From positions 1-15,320 of the forward strand of contig FWCC01000301.1 in assembly GCA_900169235.1 (NCBI GenBank): a stretch of 15,320 bases of DNA, written 5' to 3'. The notes under the pieces were generated by a model, which saw only the letters and a program-made list of their open reading frames with translations, searched no databases and was not told the origin of the DNA. Source of the DNA: Zarea fungicola. Lineage: Eukaryota > Ascomycota > Sordariomycetes > Hypocreales > Cordycipitaceae. The position numbers were made by a program, and so were the translations under genes. Below are positions 1 through 9,465 of this stretch, piece after piece. How positions within the stretch are numbered: the first letter of the stretch is position 1; each line of letters begins with the position of its first letter.

Positions 1-1974
1 AAAGCAGCAAATGGGTACCATACAAAGTATTAAAGCCCTGCTTTTGGGCTTCAAAATAAAGTATATACTTTCTTTTTTAATAGAAAATTGCGTGTGTGAG
101 AGGTATTTTAATTATGTGCATCCCTTCCTGAAATGTAGTAAAATGCGGTGTAGACAGACTTTTTGTGGGTAGGTTTAATTTAATGGCAGAGGCTGCGGGA
201 AATTTGAATGGATTTAGGGTCTGACCTGTACCGAAAAATTACTGTCCACATCCATCGCCGCGTGTTTGACAGGCTTTGTTTTCAGTCGACAATACCCTAG
301 CGACAAACCACTCACCTCCCATATGCAGCTGATGATACCTCACGAACAACCCATACACACGAGAGCTTTCCCGAGACAACACAAAAGCAGGACTGCACTT
401 TTGGCTGCGCGACATTGCATCACCTAGCTGTGTGACATGTGTCAATAATGGTAGGTCCCGCTTACTCGTCTCTTTCCATCGGTAATCTGCTTCGGTTTCC
501 AATAGATTCTACTGTTTCTTTCTTTTTCGCATACATGACTTGACGGTGTAGCGTGTCTGTGCTGGCCATGGGGATAGTGACGGGCTGGCTCATATATAGG
601 CGCTTTCACTAGGCAAATGCCTCGCATTCCTTGACAGATAACATTATGCTCAAGCGTACTCACATACATCAAACCCGTTCACCGCCTTCATCCTCATCGA
701 GATTTATTTACACTGGGCCTGCTATTTTATTTTTATTTAAACTTTGAGCGCATTTTGTTCGTTGAGAATCTTCGCTTGCAGCTTTTGAAGGCTGAACCCC
801 ACTTCTCCGTTTGCCGCCATGGATTTTCACAAGGAGCATATGATTAAAAAAACATTCTCTGCTTCTAAGCCATGCAACGTGGGCTTATGCCGCATATTTG
901 GAAGTGCTGTAACGCGATAATCTCATACTAACGGCGAGTTAAATATTCTAGATCTTGAATATGCTGCGACCGGTCCGCCTGGTAACCGTCCGTGACCGCC
1001 AGCAAAACAAATTTGTCCTCTGCTCACTGACTGTGTAGCTCAAAGATGTCCTTCCAAAACATGCACCGCCCCTGCACCGAAGGCATGTTTCGAACATCGA
1101 TCGGATATTTCATCGCCCTTTTGACGTCCTCGTCTGTCTCCGTTGTGATTTAGGAAATGCAGAGAAGGCCTTCAGAGATGACATGACCAAAGTTTATCAA
1201 GTTGCATACCAACGGCGGATGTACAACAACTCAACGGCATTAACTTAGGGCAGAAGAATACAGCACTGGTGCTCGTGCGCCGGAATGGTGGGATGTGGAG
1301 CTTCAGATTGGCAGCCGCTGGCAAAAGGTCAGTGAAAAAACCGCATCGTGGCCACGCGAGACTGTATATTATAGGAGTCAGCTTGTATTGCTTGGACAAG
1401 AATGATCGGCATTGCAGCTTTGCTTCTGGTTACGGAGATGCTACCCAGCAAAGCCGTCCGCCACATGCCTTTTACGGAGGATTTGGTGCCGAGTGCACTG
1501 GTAGCGTGTCAATGAACCACTTTGCGGTCCACGGCTTACAAATATAGCACCGCCTTACGGAGTACAACCAATCTATTTTTGCACGTTAACTGATCACCTG
1601 ACTTCAGCAGCGCGCGGGGCTAATGCAGGAGCTTCCCGCAAGAAGCTAGAACTATAACAATGGGTTAGTGAGTGTTTCACAGCCCAGTGTCAACCAACGA
1701 AGACCACGGTTTGAAACGACGCAACACGCACTTTTATAGGTTTTAGCTATCCAAATCCAGGCCATAAAGCGTAAGAGATCAGAATTTCTAGCCCAGCGCG
1801 ATGTTAGTGGTTTACTATCCGCCACCGCCCGTCAGCGTGTAACATTTGCATAGCAACAACTGAAAACATTGCAATTATTCCCAAACCGCTGTGACCCAAA
1901 ACAGGGGGTAAATGTTGTAAAACCCACTTTTCCCTACATATAAACTAATTCGGCTTCACAAGAATTCCTCTGAT
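1..1974. other. Intergenic region, no supported gene
   Basis: I see no coding region that I can support here. Short open frames on both strands lack recognisable motifs and coherent splice structure. The stretch holds a perfect 14-bp AT palindrome at 58-71, pyrimidine-rich runs near 508-530 and 720-740, and the decamer TACGGAGTAC at 1556-1565, which recurs at 4377-4386. The last 100 bases probably include the promoter and leader of the methyltransferase gene. Confidence 0.6.
1936..1945 (+). promoter_or_regulatory. TATA-like element before the methyltransferase
   Basis: An ACATATAAAC sequence lies about 30-40 bp upstream of the proposed ATG at 1975. An in-frame TAA at 1918-1920 closes the reading frame upstream, so the ATG at 1975 is the first usable start. 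The short distance to the ATG makes the TATA role uncertain; it may simply be AT-rich leader. Confidence 0.25.
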
Positions 1975-3171
1975 ATGGTGTTCCGTGAAGGCTACTGGAA
2001 GCATGGCCGTCTTTACGGGTCATGGAGACGAGACTTGTACCCCTTCCCCATTGATGAAGTATATACATCTTCTACCAAGCTGGCTTCTGATATCCCACGC
2101 TAATAACATGTTCTACCAGGAAGAAATGAGGCGCCTAGACATATTCCACAAGTTTTTTCTCTTGGCACGCGGAAACTGTGCATTTTCATATCCTACACCT
2201 GACAGCATCCCAACCAGCATCCTGGACCTAGGTACTGGGACAGGTATCTGGGCCATCTACGTGGCGGAAAAGTAGGTGTTGCTGATTCCTATCATAGAGA
2301 ATAGACTAGTACTGATGCAGTTCAAGAATCCTCCCAATGGCCCGTATCACGGCGGTGGATCTAAATAGAGTCCAACCTGCCTGGTGTGTCAGCAACGTTT
2401 CTTAGCAATGTGTTGTGGTGGGAGTCTGACTCGTTTTAGGATTCCCCGGAACATGACCACGGTGCAATTGAATATGGAAGATAACTCTTGGGCTCCATTA
2501 CCGACCGGCTTCGATTTGGTACACATGAGACTGCTTCTGGGCAGTATTCGCAGCAGCCTGTGGGAGACTGTGTATAAAAACGCGTTCGAGTGAGTTACGC
2601 AAAACTTGATTGATTCGTCTCCCCCTAGAAGTAGAAAAAGTCATGCCAACTGTTACCAGACATACAGCCAGCAAGAGAGGCGTCATACAGCAGGTTGAGA
2701 TTGACTGGGTACCTTTATGGGAAAACACTGCCGCACCTGATAATTCTGCTCTTCGAGAATGGTCTCGGCTGTTCCTGGAGGGGATGGATGGCTTTCAACG
2801 CAGTGTGAGAGTGTCAAGCTACCAAGTGCGGCGCACGATGGAAGCTGCAGGCTTCATTGAATTCAACGAAACCGTAATTCGATGCTGTGTCAGCCCGTGG
2901 TGCGATGATGCGCATGAAAAGCTTGTGGCCGAATGGTTCAATATAGGTCTAACGGAGGCTATAGAAGCGATGAGCTTGGCTCCCTTAGTGGAAAACCTTG
3001 GCATGGATGTCTCTCAAGTGAAAGAGCTCTATGAGAGGCTGCGGAACGAGATCTGCAAATTACGATACCACGCATATTTTAACATGTAGGTTGAGTCTTA
3101 ACACCCGCGTGTGTGCCTCGACCAAGCTAAAGGCGTTACGCAGGCATGTCTGGACGGCAAGAAAGCCGTAG
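1975..3171 (+). CDS. LaeA-like SAM-dependent methyltransferase, six exons, 300 aa
   Basis: This is a class I methyltransferase of the LaeA-like/UMTA group, which transfers methyl groups from S-adenosylmethionine; members act on small metabolites or regulate secondary metabolism, and this one's substrate cannot be told. My exon model is 1975-2058, 2120-2271, 2321-2383, 2440-2589, 2660-3085 and 3144-3171. Every junction is GT-AG and keeps frame. Exon 1 gives the family N-terminus ([16 protein letters not shown], residues 13-28), running into [17 protein letters not shown] in exon 2. The SAM-binding glycine loop LDLGTGTG is residues 63-70, the acidic ribose-binding residue is D92 in ITAVDLN, FDLVHMR is 124-130 and QQVEIDW is 160-166. 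The 28-nt last exon supplies HVWTARKP, the conserved C-terminus. The usual PGG before QQVEIDW is replaced by SKRG. No other biosynthetic gene adjoins it. Confidence 0.93.
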
Positions 3172-4850
3172 GGCAAGGTTATGAAATGCTTCCGATTCAT
3201 CGCGATGGCAATACGTCGTGTGACACGACTCATGTTTCTGGCCATTTTTGGCACGCGCATGTACAGTGGCAATCGAGATACCTGGTTGCTTCAAGTTACC
3301 CGATACGGCAACGGGAATATCGAACTAAGCAATCAGCGTGTCTGATCTGGTCCAGGCCACCAATGCCTGGAACGGCATGATCCTTCCGAAGAGTGTGCTA
3401 CCAAAGCAGAAGAGATAGCCCGATTGTAAAGTGTTTTAGGAGTGTACAAGCAGAGCAGGCAGCGCAGCTGCATTGCTCGGATGCTGAAAATGGGTGAAGG
3501 GATCAATAGCCCATCGGCACGGCCAGCCAAATTCCCCGGTAGAGCGTCCCCGGTGGAGCGGGCGGCCTGGGAAGAAAGGAGCATATCGAGGGAGCAGTCG
3601 CAGCCAGACAAGAGGGCCTGTGTTGACTCAACTACGAACGCGGGCGTGGCGGAGGAGAGCGAGAAAACTCGATTAGTTCCTCAGCCATTACGTAGAAGCA
3701 AAAGATTATGCATGCGCGATCAGATATATGCTAGCTAGTCATAGTCATCGACAGTCAATTCTGGATCCTACTACTTCGCTGGGGCTCCGTTCAAGATTAT
3801 TATTAATTAGGGTCCTGGTCATCTCCCAACAGAAAATTCATGCACTGCCGCCGTCTTCTCTCATTTAGGCAAACGGTACCTGGCCGACAGATACCTGTGT
3901 TGCATAACATAGCTAGTGAGACCCTCCCACATGTACGTAGAGCATGCGCCACATGCGTCTATGTGCGGCTGGTGATGAACATTCTCACCTCACCTCGTGC
4001 ACGCCTGCTGCTAGTCGACGTCGCTTTCGAGCTATGTCTACGCACAGATGCACGGCCTCGTTTTTGTGGGACACCTCGTAGACCAACTTCAACCCGCACG
4101 TGTAACCGATCCTCCGCTCTTTGGGGCATTTTTGCCGGAATGAACCCCATTTCCAGAAACCACAAGCCCAGATTGTCTGATCAAAGAAAGACATGATGAA
4201 TGATGAGTATGAAAAACTAGCTGGGCGGCTGTCAAAATCATTACCAACAGCGCTGCGTTGACATGGCCCAACACAGCTATTTTGTGTTGGTAGTTAGTTA
4301 GCATCTGTGACTGTTTGTACCTACAGCGCCAAGGCGCACCATAGCGAACGGCCTGTTTGACGATACGGCTATACAGTACGGAGTACTCCGGACTTTATCG
4401 GCTAACTTGAAAAGTGAATCATCACGTTACGCTGTTGGGTATTTTCCACGTGAAGGAAGGTGTGTATGTAAGTGCTCAATGTGATGGAGACTGCGTAGCA
4501 TTCTCCGCGAATTACTGCGCGCAGAAATTGAATCAAAGTGCGCGAGCCGTTAATGGTCACTCTAACGCTAAGATTTGAAGAAACCATTCAGACTTGTGGC
4601 GCTAGAATGGCGTTGAGGCGTACAAACTTGCGATGCGACTATTGACAAGTCAATTGTCCCCACCTGTTTGGAGAAGGCAATAAGTCGGACAATGATAGGG
4701 CTTCAAAGTATACTTAAGCCCACCCAGTCACTGCTTGCGTTCTGCTGGTACGACGTCGCTTAGCTTGCAGCACCAGGCTGGCTTTGCGGTTAACGGCGTC
4801 GTCGCAAGCAAGATTTCATACATCAAATAAACAAATCCCACTTCATCAAG
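3172..4850. other. Mostly non-coding stretch after the methyltransferase
   Basis: Apart from the weak ORF at 3481-3738 I see no gene. Local structure includes a 7-bp inverted repeat with a one-base loop at 3215-3229 and a 12-bp palindrome CGGAGTACTCCG at 4379-4390, which overlaps the second copy of TACGGAGTAC. Open frames around 3840-4300 on both strands have no motifs and look like chance. Confidence 0.5.
3481..3738 (+). CDS. Weak candidate ORF, S/E/R-rich, 85 aa
   Basis: An uninterrupted ATG-initiated frame encodes a low-complexity, probably disordered protein rich in Ser, Glu, Arg and Pro. It ends in PLRRSKRLCMRDQIYAS. Codons in the middle part tend to end in C or G, unlike the surrounding DNA. 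I do not recognise the protein. The terminal RRSxR...YAS faintly recalls the linker between integrase and reverse transcriptase in Ty1/copia polyproteins (a PLRRS.R motif), so a retrotransposon remnant is one possibility, but no integrase or reverse transcriptase motif is seen beside it. A chance open frame is as likely. Confidence 0.2.
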   Translation: MLKMGEGINSPSARPAKFPGRASPVERAAWEERSISREQSQPDKRACVDSTTNAGVAEESEKTRLVPQPLRRSKRLCMRDQIYAS

Positions 4851-5201
4851 ATGAAAGAATACATAGCATCTGCAGTGGTCAAAGTGCAAAGTGGCATCGG
4901 TAACTAGTTGCTGGCAGTGTTTGTGCCGCATTGAAGGCACAGCCTCTTTAAGGAATTCCGTGGAATCTCTTTTTCAGGCGGCGGGGCCGCTATCGCCTCA
5001 ACTGGCGGGTATTGGGAAGATACAGAAAATAATAGAGGTGATACATAATGCATCTCGGGGCAGAAACGACATAGAGGAAAGAAAGCTGACTACATAGGAA
5101 AATGCAACTCCGTAGGAGACAACCAGAGCCCTGGTGGCAAGCCTGGTTGGGCGGCTGCATGTGTTTTGGCTGTCTGTCCAAGGTTGATACCGCCGAGGTA
5201 A
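4851..5201 (+). CDS. Tentative three-exon small gene, 70 aa
   Basis: The ATG at 4851 follows an A/C-rich leader ending in TTCATCAAG, a context typical of fungal starts. A coherent model is exon 4851-4899, intron 4900-4977 (GTAACT...TTTTTCAG), exon 4978-5037, intron 5038-5097 (GTGATA, then GCTGAC followed closely by TACATAG) and exon 5098-5201 ending in TAA. It gives a 70-aa product: a small N-terminus, a Gly/Ala stretch (GIGGGAAIASTGG, residues 15-27), then a GKCNSVGDNQSPGGKPG segment. I recognise no family. The donor at 5198 (GTAACC) could extend the frame into 5237-5500, which stays open. Intron 2 is convincing; intron 1 lacks a clear branch site. This could still be coincidence in a GC-richer patch that is open in several frames on both strands. 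Confidence 0.28.
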
Positions 5202-7563
5202 CCTAAAGATGGTGCTGTTCGATCTTGCCGCCTCAGCGGCCACGACAGAATTGAAAGGAGAGTAAGCAGTGGCCCACTGAGTTGCCTAAACAGCCCATGT
5301 TTCCCGACTTCACCTACAAGCTCGTATGCTAACAGCCACAGTTTATCCGGGAGTGTAGCTACAGCCTTGGTGCGTGCCCTTTGGTGCAACCAGTCTTGGC
5401 TCTTGCGTTGGTGGCTGTTGCCTGGGTGTGCCACCGCCTGGGAAACAGCAGCCCTGTGCTTGTCCAGTTTTATCACCGTCGTCCTCAGCAGCCTCTTGAC
5501 CAGGTAGTTGGTTCCCAAAGGCTTGGCTCCGCAGCATTCAGACTGGCTAACTTAGTTGGTGAAGGGCCAGATTTGCCAACTCGCCGCTGTGGTCTTCTCT
5601 GCGCACAAGCCTACTTCGTTAACTGGCGTTGTCGACATGCGGAGCAAATACGATTCGTCGAAACTGGCCGCCGAGCAAACCACTAGCCCAAAAAACGCCA
5701 GCATCAACGACCAGTCAACATCAGTGTAGGTAACTTTCTTTAGATGAGATAACCTGTAGGTGCGAGTGCGGGACTGATGTCACATGGTTGTTCTGGAACT
5801 TTGGCTGTAGTCATCAGATATACCGCAAAAGACATGCTCTCGACTATAGCTTTGCAGATAGACGAATGTGCAATGACTTAGGCGACATTCAGGCCGTTCA
5901 GACAACACTTTGTGTACAAAAATGCCAGCAGAGCCAGTACGTGCGCAGAATGTCTTTTCGACGACCATTTTCACATTATTATGTATCCACGACTTATATG
6001 TTACAATGCTGCCACGAACAACGCAAGTTGCCACTAGTCTCCTAGCATTGCGTAGTGTTTAGCTCCCAATGTCCGACACGCACATGTATTTGTGTACAAG
6101 TTGTGGTGGTACCGATAGGATCACCTTTCGCTTTGTGGTCCGCATGTTTGGCAACTTCCTCTCATATATTTTTATGCCCCCGAAGTATATGTAGCGGTCA
6201 TCTTCTAGGCAATCGCCGAATGTCGGCCATTGCGCCAACCATTGAACTAGCTACGAGTTACGCGCTGAGGTAATGTGATTCATCTGCAAGGCGGGCAGGA
6301 CGGCAGCATTGGCAGTGGGGCATATTTGTCCACGCAGCTGCGTGCTCCATCCTCAACCATCATCCCTGCAGTGGCAACAGCTATCCAGTGACGAAACTAC
6401 TTTCCAACAGTATTCACCAAAGCAAATTTTCACAGCAAAGCTTGAATGGTATTTGAATTACAGGGCCACTCGCTGCCGTTCAATCATTTTACCATATGGA
6501 TAGTGTCAGAGAAAGTGCCGCCAAAGGGCACAGTATCAATCTTTTGCGTCTTTCGAAAGCCTGACTACCAGCCATGTTCAGGCTGTGAACGTCCGTTGCA
6601 GAGACTCCCAAAATTTATGCATCCAAAACGGAACACGGGCGCTAAACTATCTGGCAAGGTACCTGCCGTTTGTGCTGCTGATTGGTAGTAAAAGGCTACT
6701 CTTTTCCGCCCCGCTTCTAACTGACTAATGCAGCCTGATTAATTACCCATAGTGGTTCAACGCCATTGTTGTTTCAATTAAAGTCTCGCGTTTCGATTTC
6801 AGCGTCAAGGTAATACAAAACATTCTGTGGTTGGCTGGCAGCACATATGGCAATTGCATTTAGTGTGGTGTGGGCAGATCCGCAGTTGACTGGTCAGCTA
6901 ATGATGGAGAGTTAACTGGCCCGAATCCCACTCCACGGGCGTGGTTTACGAGGTAGATAATGTGTGAAGCTACGTTAATGGAAAATAGACTCTGAACAGG
7001 TACTTCACTGATTCTCTTGATAGATAATCTTCACAAATGCGTGACCATGTACTGAGAGCAACAGCGATAGCCGAAACGCCTCCTGCGGAATGGCCCGTCA
7101 CGCTCTACGAAACCTCAGCTACGCACAATGGTTAAGGTGGCCGCCATCTAAGGTATTCCTGTTAAAAATTGCCTCAGATTTGAGGCTGAGGCGAGTAATT
7201 TGTTTCATTAGCGCTGTTTGTTATACAACTACTGTTCGCCAACCAATTGCTAGGCGCTCGTGGCGTTCTCATGCAGGGGCATGCAGGTTGGAATCACAAT
7301 GATTTGAGCAAATGCTTGGTGAATTCATGATGAAGTGCCCGGAGAAAGCTGACAAAGTCTTGGAAGCATATATGTCGACGACAATAAGTGAATGCGGTAG
7401 CGTTTCAACTATAAGTACCCTGGCCCGACGAGTACAAGATGGGACGTGCTATGCTCCTATCCATCACCTTTCATACAACGTTAAAAGCAAAAAGTTCAAT
7501 TTTCCTTGCATTCCGTATTTCGGCTTGGCCAGTTAGACTGACACCATCCCAGAACGAACAAAC
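5202..7563. other. Region without a supported gene
   Basis: The first part (to about 5690) is GC-richer and open on both strands, including a 142-codon frame on the minus strand (5090-5518) and a plus frame to 5686; neither has a motif I know. GTAGTT at about 5503 and GGCTAACTTAG at about 5552 look like matched intron ends on the plus strand. From 5700 to 7300 there are only short frames. An ATG-initiated 74-codon frame at 7312-7536 just upstream of the cysteine-rich gene has plausible codon use but no recognisable domain. Confidence 0.4.
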
Positions 7564-7851
7564 ATGCCTACTGAAGTTTGCCCCGAATGTAGTCAAGGCA
7601 AGTTCGACCCCATTCGAAGGACGACTTGCGGCGGCCCATGCCAGGCAGGACTCGACGGTTACTATATCTCCCCTACTGCAAAGGAGTGTAACGATGCAAA
7701 TTGTCGCTACGGTCAGAAAAAGAGCGATCCGGCGAAAAGGTGCGACGCTTGCAAGGGCACCAGCAGAAAGCTCACTCGTTGCAACGGGCCTTTTTGCGTC
7801 AATGGATTTGCGGAGCATAGATGCAAAGATGAGTTTCACTCCACCTTTTAG
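7564..7851 (+). CDS. Small cysteine-rich protein, 95 aa, unknown family
   Basis: A single-exon ATG frame encodes 95 residues with 11 cysteines at 6, 9, 22, 26, 42, 47, 60, 63, 73, 78 and 87, arranged as CPEC, CGGPC, CNDANC, CDAC and CNGPFC pairs plus one last Cys. An internal repeat is visible: G-x(2)-DP-x-RR-x(2)-C (residues 12-22) matches G-x(4)-DP-x(2)-RC (50-60). There is no signal peptide or membrane segment at the N-terminus, so a cytosolic or nuclear zinc- or metal-binding module is more likely than a secreted disulfide-rich effector; this is inference. The order and spacing of the cysteines make this the likely real frame among three overlapping open frames here. Longer overlapping frames (7439-7888 plus, 7471-7839 minus) lack such pattern. 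I do not recognise the family. Confidence 0.58.
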   Translation: MPTEVCPECSQGKFDPIRRTTCGGPCQAGLDGYYISPTAKECNDANCRYGQKKSDPAKRCDACKGTSRKLTRCNGPFCVNGFAEHRCKDEFHSTF

Positions 7852-9465
7852 GTTTTTAGGATTGCAGCTGGTGCACCAGCCTTTGTGAGTAAGCGGTGCA
7901 TTTTGCGTTTTGGTGCGACTTATGGCTTCGGAGCAGACTAGAACATTCTCAGTATGTAGAGCCCATGGATTAGTCGAGGCTTGTTTAGCATATCAGATAC
8001 TCAGTCTTTCACTCAATTTGTTCTTATACCATTTAACGCTACGTAGGGAAACCTCTCGTCTTTAGTGCAGGTCGTGTATCAGTGCACAAAGTGCGCCCCG
8101 TTAGTCAGCTTTTCTTCTTACAAGGCTTGAAGGCCTACAAAGGCCAGTCCTAGCACATTACCAGATTTCTTAGGAAAACCTACCCACAAAAAGTTGGCTC
8201 CAAAATGCACCTGGAAAGTTCATCTAAAATCATGCTTACAGTAGTTACCGCACTAGTAAAATACATATCTTAAATAAGGATGTTGGGGTAGAACAGCCAC
8301 ATCGAAGGCTCCAAGCAAAGCCTTCGCTGGCGAGAGCAATTGAGGCTACAGTGTAAGCCAATAGCCCTTCTGTTGAGACACGAACCATTCAAAATTCAGA
8401 ATTTGCTGGAGAGAGGGTGCTTAACAGAGCAGACTCTTTAGGAATCGATTGATCAACCCGAATTGAAGCTTAACTAGGGAGCTCGAGCCAGTAAGTAAAA
8501 AATGACATGAATCAGAGTCTTGGTAGTACATCTTCAGCATCGAAAGGGTGTATTAAGTCAACGCCGTTGGCGGAAACCGATTGATCAGAACACGAATATT
8601 CAGATAGAATAAGAAATAGATTAACGAGCGGAAGAATTGTTGCCCTGTGAAATCCCAACGCGAGCGGTTAGACTATTTACAGCAGGGTGGTTTTGGTTAC
8701 CCTGCGTGGCCGCTGCATACTGGCCAAACACCACTGGAAGGAAAATAATTTTCTGAAGTCACACGCAAGGGCGACCAGATGCGTTGAGCTTTTCCCCTGA
8801 TATTCTTTCCAATTTTACTTCCTGCCCTTAATTTTACGATACTCGTAGTAGTCTCCTAGTTACGTTGTCAATACAGTTAGCCTAAGTCACAAGGATTTTA
8901 ATTTCTGCTCTGCTCGGTGCGTTATTGTTGTAAAGAGAGGCCAAGTTACTCAAGCTTTTTGTTGGTGCTGTAGTGCCCTTTTCGCAAATCCACTAGCGGC
9001 ATGCTGGCGAGCCGTCCAGCCTGCGAGCCCACTAGCGGGATCGCCAAAGTACCTGTTAGCGAGTAAATTGCGGTAATTCTTGGCGCCCGTGTAATCGTCA
9101 GCGCGTTGATTAGAAGACATCGTTAATTAGCTTAGGTGCTGAGACGCTTGCTGACAGGTGGTAGGTGCCGCAGGACCTCAAACTGAGTGGTTGTAGTGCA
9201 TCCCTGCTTAGTCATACGCGTCACACGTGATAATATTGGGCTACATAGATCCTGGCTGGCACTAAACCACTACCCTTCACTGTTGAATCAGGCAAGAACA
9301 ACACAGATATTCATCACGGGCCGCAGGTGACGCTATGCGTGTAGCGAACTAAAAGTGTTGGTTCTACCCTTACTTCGCCTGACTCTCTTCATTTCTTCTG
9401 TCAGTCAAAACTTTCGCCACAATTTGCAAAACAAAACCCAACCCTTGCCCAACGTCCGTACCATC
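7852..9465. other. Gene desert upstream of PAC1
   Basis: No frame of useful length exists on either strand until the PAC1 leader. I see a 10-bp direct repeat CCACTAGCGG at 8990-8999 and 9029-9038, with related GCGAGCC words between the copies, and a short hairpin near 8681-8703 (CAGGGT/ACCCTG). No tRNA or other RNA gene could be recognised. The final 80 bases include a pyrimidine-rich run ending in TCTGTCAG (about 9383-9406), which may be PAC1 leader or the end of a 5'UTR intron. Confidence 0.55.

Noticed and set aside
239..502. Minus-strand frame with a GGAG|GTGAGT donor-like site
   Set aside because: Only one splice-like site, no acceptor/branch partner or upstream exon that makes a coherent model, and no motif.
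1269..1547. 92-codon plus-strand frame before the methyltransferase
   Set aside because: Composition looks random and there is no motif; an overlapping minus frame is equally open.
1975..3171. Methyltransferase as a pseudogene, because its open frames are broken
   Set aside because: All breaks are removed by five frame-keeping GT-AG introns that restore family motifs at every junction, including the C-terminal tail.
1975..3171. Secondary-metabolite gene cluster around the methyltransferase
   Set aside because: No polyketide synthase, peptide synthetase, P450, transporter or cluster regulator is recognisable in the window.
1556..4390. Recurring decamer TACGGAGTAC as a regulatory system
   Set aside because: Only two copies, at 1556 and 4377, the second within a 12-bp palindrome; at this window size a repeated 10-mer is expected by chance.
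5090..5518. 142-codon open frame on the minus strand
   Set aside because: No motif or start context, and the same GC-richer patch is also open on the plus strand, where splice signals are better; length alone is not persuasive.
7439..7888. 149-codon plus-strand and 122-codon minus-strand frames over the cysteine-rich gene
   Set aside because: Both overlap the frame with ordered cysteine pairs and an internal repeat, and neither shows any pattern of its own.
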